Shown here: in pieces, positions 22,601-34,600 of the stretch
Position numbering within the stretch: the first letter of the stretch is position 1
Layout of the letters: each line of letters begins with the position of its first letter
Assembly (NCBI RefSeq): GCF_905163445.1
Contig: NC_053182.1
Span: forward strand, 8,928,001 to 8,992,000
Reading direction: 5' to 3'
From: Pararge aegeria
Taxonomy: Eukaryota; Arthropoda; Insecta; Lepidoptera; Nymphalidae
Length of the DNA: 64,000 bases
Notes under the pieces: model-generated
What the model was told of the DNA's origin: nothing
The model's database searches: none
What the model saw: the letters and a program-made list of their open reading frames with translations, nothing else
Position numbers and translations under genes: made by a program

Positions 22601-25600
22601 GTCGTTTGGTCTTGACGATATTATTTTATATAAACTAAGCAAGTCACTGCCTCCTTGGTCTTATGGTTAACATGACGAGGTAACTACGCATCACGATGGC
22701 CTGGGTTCGAATCCCCGGTTGGGCCAAATTGCATAAGGTATTGACAATACCGTATTGTGTATTTTGTATATTATATTTGTATAGAGAATTTTCGGTAAGA
22801 GATCTGAGTTAGGAAGATGGCGGTGTCAACCCCGTGCCTCGGAGAGCACTTAAAGCCGTGGGTTCCGGTTATTATCACTCAATTGTGGTAATAGTTGTTA
22901 AAGCCCACCATCCCGCATAGGAAAAACGTGGTGGGTCTATGCACTAAAACCGTCTTTCCTATGTGATAGGACGCCTCAGCCCAGCAACGGGACGTTAACA
23001 GGCTGCGAATGATGAAGTAAGTAGTATAAGTAATCTTCCAAGGATACTCAAGTAGTATTTGACCTGCACTGTATTGATTATCTCATATCTGGTTCAGCTC
23101 TGTACTCTAATATGTTTGTAAACAGACCAATAAATTAATCTACTTGTCTGACATATTGATATTTTAAGCAAGCAGTTTTTATTTCCTGCATTCACCTATA
23201 TGGGAATAAGTACTTATCTGCCTTGTTTTTTTTTAAATATCTCTGATAAATTATTATCCATATTACGGATTGGACTTGTTATAAAACATAAAGTTTCCTT
23301 ATACATTTTTCATACTATTTTTTAATTATTGTGCTTGTGTGCTGAAAACTTTTTTATGTCTTTTATTAGTGGTGTTTTATTTTGTTTCCTCTTTGCATAT
23401 ATGAGCTGTAGTTGGCCGGTAATGGGTTGATATGAACCGGTTAAATATGAACGATCAAATTAATTCAGTATTTCAAGTCTACTTACTATAGAGGACTATC
23501 AGATTGCAGATGTAAACGATAATAACCGGGATGGATGGGCTATACTCTTCGAGGTATGGTGGCAAGGTGGAGCACAATGTTGGATAATCAAAGGTCGGTC
23601 ACCTATCCAGGTAACGACTTGCGTCAAGGTTGCAACAAGCCGATTTTTGAACGATAATCGAGCACAATATATAAATAAAAATAAAGCAAAGCAATATATT
23701 TTTATTTATTCATTAAGCATTTTTAGATTACAAAAGTTATATTTTTATAACATGTTTTTCCTAACTAATCTGTGTAAACTTTGGAATTGGCCTCCTGCAA
23801 TCCTTTTCTATCTTCTTTATTTATTGATCATCTGTTTCAAATTTTTCCTGCTATAACGGTAATTTCTTCTTCGCACGTTTTGAATTGCCGTCCCTACCTC
23901 CTCTTTCCCTCTCTGGGGTACCACGCACTGACTATTAGTGTGGACTAAGCAACAGTAGTCCACACGAATTTGTTAAAAATTAAATTACTGTCTAAAGTAT
24001 AAAATAAATTGAATAGCCACATACTCAGGCCACAACAGAAAAACAACGACATTAAGTATTGGTAAAGTTAAGAACAACTGTCAAATTGAAATCCTTTTTG
24101 TTCTTTGTTTTAAATACAATAAATAATAAAATATAACAAATATTCAGTGTACCTAAACTATAATTTGACCAAAAACAGCTTTTTGTATGGTTTTTTTTTA
24201 TGTTTGTGATGCTTTTTGTATGATTAAAAATACCTTCAGTTTGGTTAGAACTATTGTTTGGTTAAAAAAATAGTTTCATGTCGTGTCGTGAGTATCTTTT
24301 CAGTATCATCCAATAGAAATCCCTACAATAGACCTATGTCTAGCACTCCCGCGGTTGAGATGATGATGATAACTGTGGATTCAGATGATTTTCGTCGGAG
24401 TATATCCAACTGGTTTATTTCACTTAAGTCCAGCCGTTATTTAAATAATTTATGTTGTTAACCAAAAGACAAAAATAGAACCGATTTGACGTATACTTCA
24501 CGTTAAATCGCTCTACAGGCTCTACAGTATAGCTACTATAGATTGTTATCCACCGTAAGAGCTATAATCATGGATTGCGCTTCCAAAAACTGTTTCTCCT
24601 TTTCCTTAAATCTGTACCTATAAATATGATTGAACAATATGTCGGCGGTTTCGAAATAACACTCGCTATAAGCTGTTAAGGAAAATTTAAATGACAGTAT
24701 AACCAAAATGCTGTTTTTTAATAATTTTGTTTGTCACTATCATAGAAGGCAGGTTCCTTTCACGGCAAGGTTATTTCTATAACATATATAATTAATTTTA
24801 TAAATTTAAAATGCATATAAAATTTCAGAACCGACAGGATTTGAACCTGCGACTCTTTGGATTGCCAAAGAATCGCAGGTTAGTCGCGGCCTAAGCGCTT
24901 TTACCAATTAAGCTACGGCTCTCCTACCATCGATGCCGAAATTATTACATGCCTTTTACATCTGCCGGTTCCGAAAATTTTTATATGCATTTTAAATTTA
25001 TAAAATTGATACCTCCAAGTGTGGGTAAAATACAAATAAAAATTATAAAATTATATATAATTAACTTGAATCTATCAATGGTTTAATAAAATATTCCACA
25101 TAATGGTCTTAAGATAGTTTTAAATTCCTATGGTCTTAAAGTTAGAGATATTAAAATCGACAGATAGTGTTTACCTATAATATAAATGATTGTAAATGTT
25201 GATGTTGGAAAAGAGCAACTACTGAGTTTCTTGCCGCCTCTTCTCGTTAGAATCTGCTTTCCGAACCAGTGGTAGAGTCTACAAACAGTTGGTGAGAGTG
25301 CGGTGAATACGCAAGTGAACCCCGTGCTCTCACTTATAGGTCTATCGAGGGACACACAGAGTTTTTAATGGGTTCCAGTCCCACATAGCTACTCCGTTCC
25401 CCCCAACGGAGTGGTATGCGTCAGGCATTTTCTCTGTATTAAAAAAAAAAAGAGTCTACAAACAGACATACTTGACGTTTCAAAAGTGCTTATAAAGTAG
25501 GCCTACTTGAAATAAATGAATTTTGAATTTGAATTTAAATATATTTACGGTCATATACATTTACAACCATTAAGTTGGGTTAGCCATGTGTACGAAAAAT

Positions 25601-28600
25601 ATATGAAAGGCTTACGCGGAGGAAATGCGTTGTGATTTGTGAAACAGGCCTTTCATTAAATTCATAAAAATCACAATCACCTTGTTTTTTAATGGAAATC
25701 TGGCTAGTGTTCGAATTTGTCCATTAGTTATAGATCAGTTGTTTTGTTTTTTTTCGTTTTATACGCTACAAGTTAGCTCATGACTGATGGTAAGTGATAG
25801 TGCAGTCTAAGAAGATAGCGGGCTAGCCGTTAGTGGTATGGGGGGTAAACCCCAACGTAAACGTCATACCCCAAATCGGTTTATAAGCGAAATCGTACCG
25901 GAACGCTTAATCGCTTGGTGGCACACTTTTGTCGGTTGGGTAGTAACTAGCCACGGCCTAAGAGCCTCCCACTGACCAGACCAGGGAAAATTCGGGAATT
26001 ATAAATTGCCAAATTGCCCCTAACCGGGACCAAACCTGGGACCTTTCACTTATATGACCACATTGTTCACCACTACGCCAGGGAGTTTGTTAAAAAATGG
26101 TTGTCAAAGTTTATTGGGGCGTTGTGAAACAGGCTAAATAAAGTTGTCTACAACCCGAAAAATAGTTACTAGTAACGTCATCTATGAACAAATGTCACAA
26201 TACGGCACAGTTAATTCTGTTCTTCGGCGAGGGTTGTTGGGTAGTCCATTTCGTAGAAAACCTTTCTGTTAGTGATATATCAATTTTCCGATAGATGGCT
26301 CTGCACGGTTCAAGAAAATAAAAATTTTTCGGTTTTCAGCCGATTTTTCATGGGTTTTTGGCTTTGGTAGAAGTTTAAAACCTACCTACAATTTTAATAT
26401 AGTTGAAATTATTATCCATTATTAACTAACTTTATAACATACATCGTTGTACGGCTCAGGGGGAAATTTATTTATTTTTGGGAAATGTTCGAGCATGCTC
26501 TCGTAGTTTTACATTCCTTATGAATGAATCGTTGGCCCCCATGAAGCTCACGTAAAAACATACCAACTGGTAAGCATAGGTATAGTATTTATTAATTTTA
26601 CCATGCATATTGATAAACTATTTGTGATGTTTTAAATCTGTCTGGGCCTTAATTACTATGTCAATACACGAGTAATAATAACGCATATAAAACTAACGGA
26701 TGCAGAATTTCAAGATTTGGTAATTACAAGAATAATGGGTTGTGACAAATAAATCAAATAGGCTCACTCCAATATTGAATTAATTTGTGTTAAAATTATT
26801 ATTTAATTGAGAACGTTTTCAAGGTTAACAACGTAACATAAATATTAACTTATACATATATAATTAACAAAATGATCCAATTCAGAGAATCTTATAGCTG
26901 TGGGGGCACATTTAAAACTGGATTTTGTTTGCAAAATACAACACATTTAGTTTTTGCAAGTATACGTATGGTATAACTATGTTCATGGAATAAATAAACT
27001 AGGTAGGTATACGTTATTTAATACTAAATGTTGCCCGCAGCTTCGGCTGCGATTATTTTCGGTTCAAAATTCAGCCCTTTATTTTCAAGGAAAAAAATGT
27101 ATCTTACGACCGTCGCCGGGATACAAACAATTTCTATTCAATATTTCACCCAGATTAGTTAAGCGGTCAAAGCATGCACAGGTAAAAAATGCTAGAATTT
27201 ACAACTTTGCGCGTAAGTTCACTTATTCGTCAGCAGCTTTTTCGGCATAAAAATATCGGCATATATATATTAATATTATCCTATGTCCATTTCCAGGATA
27301 CAATCTACATACGTGTGCCAAAATTCATCACTATCGGTTCAACGGTACAGCCGACAATAGGTAACAAACAAACAGACTCACTTTCCTATTGTATAGATAT
27401 TTGATTTAGTGTGTTTGACTCTAATTTAATAAATTTTATAAGATAGTCCTAATTGTTATATTAACAAAATAATTTATATCGTTTTTGGACTGGTGAATGT
27501 TTTACGTATTAACTGTTCACGCCTCCCAGTCAGAGCCTGCACTGAAGACTAAAGTCCTCGAACAGTATATGTTGCCAGTGACTACTTATGGCTCGAAAAC
27601 ATGGTCATTAACTTTGGTCTCTTTTAGTCACAGAGCTTTCTGCACCTTTGCAGGTTTGCGCGCGTGTTCTGTATACACGCTTTCTCACTAATGTTATAAA
27701 CAAATTTGGTGCGTGGAAAAAAAGCACAGTTTATTTTATATCAAAATTAGAGTTTTCGGGATTAAAAGTAGTCTGTGTAATATTACAAGACTTTTTGAGA
27801 TATCCAAGTATAATCAAAAACAGGTCATTCATTTATTTTGTAGAGGGAATAACAGAATAGTCTATGTCACTTTCCTCTTCACAAAGAATTTCTTTGCAGG
27901 AAGAAATCTTCTAATTCGTTGCTAAGAAGGTGCGTTATTGAAAGACTAGGATACATACTTTCGCATATATAATACGTACACGTTTGGATTTCCGATAGGA
28001 ACGAATCACGTCATATTTTTAACGTCTGTGTTATAGTAATACATTTACGTTTATCTACAGGGTGATTGTAGGGTGGTCAGCTGTGAAGTGGAGGTGGGGA
28101 GGGCGGCATAGCGTTGTGACGTCAAGCTTGATGTGACGCGTACATGAACCAGGGTCTCATTCCAGCCTATGATATTGTAAAGCGTCGGCATACGTCACTC
28201 GGACGTCTATTACATTATTTTTATGAGCTTTTCACTATGTATAAATGCATGGATTTGTTACATTACGGTGAAATTTCTGCCAAGCCTTTCGCGACTTTTA
28301 GTTACGTAATGATAACCGACTAACCCATCTTTACTAATAATATGAATTCTTACGTACCGTTACGTTCCGTCTCAAGAGCTGTCCCAGAAATTGGGCACGG
28401 ATATAGTTCGCACTCTGGGAAAACTTAAGGTTCTCGTAGAGATTAAAAACCGGTATCCGTTTTCCGATGTATTAATAAAAAAAAACAGACATTGCATAGC
28501 CAGGAAAATATACAATTCTCGCGGAATCTAAAAAAACCGAAACAAAGTCTTACTTAATTGTCTTACTAAGTTACTGAAATATAAAACCATAGAGCCATAT

Positions 28601-31600
28601 CAAAAACGGTAGACGTGAAGTCTGAACACGCAGCCTTCTTGCTATCGCGCTATGAAGGGTGCGCTAAAAACGAGTATTTCAAGTGTGGTCAAGTTAGCGT
28701 GTCTAGTAATTGATTTATATGGATATGGTTTTGCACTGCATATCAAACAAGGAGAGGCGTTTCTTATCTTTATCTATGATCAAAGTTTTCTATTGTATAA
28801 TAAGTAGGTACGTAGTTATATAACATAGCATGCTATTTTATATCGCATTTGAGAATGGAAAATACTCAAGAGCGAAGACGCTTCATTTAAACGGGTATCT
28901 TTATTTTTTTTGTACTAGAGTAATAACTAAATAGCCTAACTATTTTAAATTAGGATACATTAAATAATTTCTTAATTTTCAGCTTCTTAATTTTTTGTTT
29001 TTTTTAAAAGCATTTTTTTCATAAATATTTAAAAACGGGCCTTTGTTGAAGAAAATGATTAGATAAATAAATATGTAGCTTAGTTTAGGATCTAATATAA
29101 TAAATAGTAGCCTAATAAACCAACTACATTTCTATGGAGAGTAGCGCAAGCTTAAGAACGGTCAGTTATTTATTTAGTAATTAAGGTTTGCGTAGAGATT
29201 TGCGAAATGGAAAAAGCTATTGTGTTGTTTATGAATAGGTGGAAAAGTGATCAGTCATTGGGTTCTATAAACACATACAGTTCCAATTCAATGCTTTTAT
29301 TCAAAAAGTTAATGTTATAAAGAAACAGAAATTTACGCACCTACGAATTACCTACCTTTGGTTCACCGTTGAACAATTTCTTACCGTCGATTTATTTATT
29401 AAAAACCGGTTTGACGATGAACTGAACAATTGTAATGAACGTTAGAATTGAAAAAGTTTATTTTATATTTATGACATTTGGTCATCACACCGTACAGAAT
29501 GCGAAATATCTTATCTTATCAAATAAGTAAACTCATTAGAAATAACGACAAAAAATACTGTTTAGAATTAAAGTATGTTGAATTTCTTACAACTTTTTTT
29601 CTATTTTGCAGCTTATATGGAAGATATCTTTGAATTAAAGAACCAGCAAAAATCTGATAAATAGAGTAAAACAGATACAAGAAGCTTAGTATTAAAAATC
29701 TAATTTGTTAATTTTACTCTGCTGTAAAAAATGTAATAGACACAAACACAAATATACGAATCATGACGCTGTAGTATTACTAATTAGATGTAGAACAATT
29801 TATTAAAACCATTATCAATCAATTTCCATAACATGCAAAACTTTGTAGTCAACCGGTCAAATAGTTATTCAATATTGGTGGCGCCACTTAACACGTCATT
29901 AAGCAGACGATGATAATATATGTAGCAGAAATATTATCTCAAACCCTAGGTATCCTGATTAGATCACTCTCTAATCATATTTTTATTAGGATTAAATAAA
30001 CTTTGTCATACCGATATTATATTCATTTTTATAGATCTAGTAAAAACATAGGACATTATTTCCTTATAACTGTTTGGTAATTTGCATTAGTTACCTAAAG
30101 TCTGTTGTATTTCGTACAGGTAATAGAAATAAAACACATTATAAATGATATTCGTAAGGTAATCTGAAAAACTATCAAATCAATTATAATACCTATATTG
30201 GATATCATAAAAATAATGTTTAAATATTTAATAAGACGTTAAATGTAATTTATAAAGCTTTACCTAATAGCGACCTTGATGTCGGTCTTGCTACCTCTAG
30301 ACTTGTATGTGTGGGTAGGTATTTGAGAACATTATAAAACTGTAGAAGAATAAATTTGAATTTATTTATGTTTCCAATCATCTAAGAACTTGATAAGCGA
30401 AAACTTGTTTGATAAAATTACTTGATTTTAGTTTAAAATGAAACGCGACTATGTAATCCACCCGATTGCATAAAGTGGATTCTTAATTTTTATTTAGTTG
30501 TTATTTGCGAAACATTTTTCAGTAATAACTAATCCATTATGACGATCAAATCTATTGTAAAATGACGATAAAACTTCGTAGAAGTTTAGTGGAATAGGTA
30601 GACTGCGTCTGCGTTATGTAACGTGAGGGTAGAATGGCAGATACAATTTTTATGACATAATTTTACGTTTTATTAATTCTACGTGGACAAAATCGCGGGA
30701 AATCGCTAGTTAGATATAAGAATACATTTAATATCATATTCCAAGTCATTTATATAATGCACTATTCAGTCTAGTTTTTGCATTTGTACCAGTATGCAGC
30801 TATACCTTGGCACTAATACGTTTTTAAAAGCTCGTCCTTTTATTCAGGACAAACTGACATAATCAAATAGTTATAAACCTGTTTATTACATTATTAACGA
30901 TCTTCGGGTTGCATTAATTAGATTTTGAAACGTGTGGATTTATACCGGATTTTTTATTTTATTTTATTGTAACCTAATAACCTGATAAACCTATAAATCT
31001 GTAACTAAATAGCAAACGTTTTCTGTGGCATAAGAGCGAGTGATTTAGAGCATAGACCCACCACGCTGTTTCAACCCGTTGCGGGCCTGTTTATTAAAAC
31101 CATAAAAAATTACAGCAATATATAAAAGTTCGATGACGGCACTGTAAGAATGTAAGCTTTAGAAATGCAAAATCGGACAAAAATTGTAAAATAACTGATT
31201 TATTCAGACTTTAGTTAGGTGTATAACTCTTATGACTTAATCGATAAAGTGTAAAATCACGACTTCTAATCTCTATTGGGTTATTGATAGAGTAGCTAAT
31301 TTGTAACTATGAGTGTTTATTCGCGCTTTATCTTTGCTCTGTGTTCACATTTTCTTCTTATATTGAGATGCTCATTTAGTTGCGACACTTAATAAATGAT
31401 GAACTTGATATGCTTTTGAGGATTTAAAACCCATGTAGTACTTCTAGATTTAAGTTATTAGATGTACTGTAAAAAATACTCTGATATCTTATAATACCTA
31501 CTATCTGAGTAATTTGAAAGGATCTAAAGGTAATTAGACAAAACTTTTCAGCGTATGTTGTTTTTGTGAGAACTTGGAAGTTCGAAGGCTCGACTAGATG

Positions 31601-34600
31601 CATTATAAAGTAACAAGTTTTGGGAAGTCAGCAGCCGGTAAGCAAGGGCGTCCTTGAAACAGGGCGCGGGTCGATGCGTGACGTAACGCGCCGTATGACG
31701 TCACGGGCGTCGCTCGATCAGAGGCCGAGGCCGCGAGCTCGCGCGCCCGCCACGCCACCCCCTACTGCCGCTTTTCCACGCCACCCGGCTATTTTTAGAT
31801 TCAGTGACGTAATTCCGCTACAGAAAACGCTAGAGCTGTACGAAAAGTAAAGCTAAAAATATGCATAGGCTGCTGCGGTTTTCTATATCTGTCTTTTATT
31901 GGATTGCAGGTAATTGTAACCATTGTACATCTGTTTCAACATAGGCTATTTTGTTAAGCTCTTTTCTTTAGAATTTAGAAAATAAAAATATTCTCAATAA
32001 TGGAAATACGGGCAATTTCAATGTACGTACAAGTATGTGAGTAAAACATTAGGAATTAAATTAGAAAATGATGAAATATATTTATCTGACTACTGAAGCA
32101 TGACACAAAAAAATAATACGATATTTTTTACCCAAATACTAATTAATGTATTGTTATAACAAGTACAATTAAACACGCTTGTTGTAATTAAACGTATCTG
32201 ACCGCATTGACATAATAAATAATTATAGAGTTGAGAATCTGTAATCAATCATTTAACTATTACCGTTTGGAAAAATTACCGATATTATCGCGAATCCCGC
32301 ACATTGATGCATATTTGAAGAATAAAAAGTTATAAGAATATTGGCGATTTAGAGTACGATACCGTACCGTATGCTGAAAATTATAATGAGAATTTTCGAT
32401 AATGTTTTAAGGAAACTCAAGCGATTTTTACCCGAAATATTACTTAATCATGACGAAGTTTAGGAAAAGTATTTATCCAATGAATCATATACCTACTTAG
32501 TCATCCATAAATACAATACATTGTCTTATTATGTACTTTGTAACACCTATTTGATTGATCTAGAATACAATTCTGTATATAAAATGTTATTTTCCAATAA
32601 ATACAGTAATCCATAAATAGTTTTCCCTGGGGTGGATGGCGTGACGTAAAACGGGAGCGCGATTTATTCCTTTCTGACGTCACTACAGCTGGTGATATCG
32701 TCTCGTATAGTCGCTTCCCTATCTCTCACAAAAACGTGCTTAAACGAATTATGCAGCCTTGCTTCTTCATAAGCTTATTTAAAGAAGGATATTATCAAGT
32801 TTTTGAAAATAATATATAAAGTAAACGTTGTGCACAACACCATCTTAGTACTTTTTGTTTTCCCTTATTTTTCTGTCATCATCATGTATTTATATTCAGT
32901 TGATTACGGCAGATTTACTTAAAGGATAGGGTTTTCAGACGAGCAATATAAAAAAACTTAATTAGTATAAAGTCTGCTATGGACAATCATAAAAATTGTT
33001 ATATCATTTGTAAAAATAAAACAATTTTTGGTAATACATTTCATTTTGCGTCTACCGGTTATCAGGTGATAACAAAAGTGAAAGCGATGTTTTGCTGCGC
33101 AGAATCTCTCGAAAACCGGTGTTTGTTTAGTGTTCATAATTGTTTATCACTTAGGAGGACGTGAAATAGTGAATGGTAAAAGTTTTATGACTCCGCGACT
33201 CAACGAGATTTTGTGCGATTGAATTCCCAATCGATTTATCCTCAAATTTTCCTGCTATTATATCTCGATACGTAATGTTTTTGTACATATATTATAAAGG
33301 ATGTTAGGCTTTGAAAAATATAAATTTTTCGCAGCTGCCATCTGGAATAGAATAATTTATACTACAATAGTTTTTCATCAAGGTTGTTACTTGTTATACC
33401 CGTATAGTGTTAGGTTTTGTTGAAAAACTTACGGTCTATTGTATTTTCTGATCTACCAATGAGATAAAAATGCTCTAACTAAATATAATTCACTTAACTA
33501 AGTTTATTTAGGTACATTGGGATTATCGATCCGAAAACGTTCGTATTGGAATTGTGATGATACGATTATGGCGTTAAGCGATCATTGGAAATTTGCGGAG
33601 GCTCATCTCAGAGCGGCAGGTGCAACGTCTGCCGGTTGCGACAACCTATTGGGCAAGTGGAAGGCAACTCGGCTGAGGCCATCGGCTCCGGAGGCGATCG
33701 CGACATAAGCATCCCATATTATACCTACTAGCATTACCTAACTTGCAATCATGACAAAAACAATATTAATTTCGCCGCACTATTCAGCCAAAGTTTCATC
33801 AAATTGCTTCTTGTAAATATTACATATTGCAAAACTTATTAATAGGTATTATAAAACCGTTATTTACTTAAACCGCTTTACAAAAAGCTTTTCGATGATT
33901 ATCCTTTCAACTGATAGATCATGAAAGCAATAACCGTCGTATTTTTGCGTATTTCGTTTAACATCCAATCAACTTTATACATTTTTAGGTACCATTATAA
34001 ATTATAGGTACTTAGACTTTACTAAAGTTAAGTTAACAATTATACATGGGTACTTATTTCTTAACAACGTTTAGTTGAATAAATATAGAATCGAATAAAA
34101 TAGTTTAGAACTTAATGGAAATCGTCATATTGACATTAACTTGAGTATTTCATTCAATGTTCGATTAATGTTAATTAATTGAAGGCTTCCTACATACTTA
34201 GATACTAAGTGTCTGTTTTTTATGTTCGTATATTATGGCTGAAATGACAAAACCACTTCAAAAACTTAAGATCATTTTAAGATTACATTTAGTTAATGCA
34301 GTTTCTCTTTATTTAAACACATATTGATATTAAGGTACTTAATTGCCACACGTTATTTTTGACGAATAAATCAAAGCGGCGTATGTCTTCTCGGACCGGT
34401 ATTATGTTGAAATATTTCGTCATAAGTACTTGAAGATCTTAAGCCTACATAGACACTAGGTTTTTGCATAAACAAATATTGAGCCTTAAGACTATTTTTG
34501 CGAATGATGATTGGTACACTCGGGGAGCTAACTTATGGCTCTGCTAATGCGGAAATCAGTCCGTACACATTAAAAATCAAAGCATACATATACTTTGACA

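Noticed and set aside
22648..22730. tRNA gene
   Set aside because: The B box is good, but the acceptor stem cannot form and the sequence runs on into a SINE body.
31620..31850. Arg/Pro-rich 76-residue coding frame
   Set aside because: No known domain; the frame follows from GC-rich sequence around the CRE/MEF2 cluster inside the Hr38 intron.
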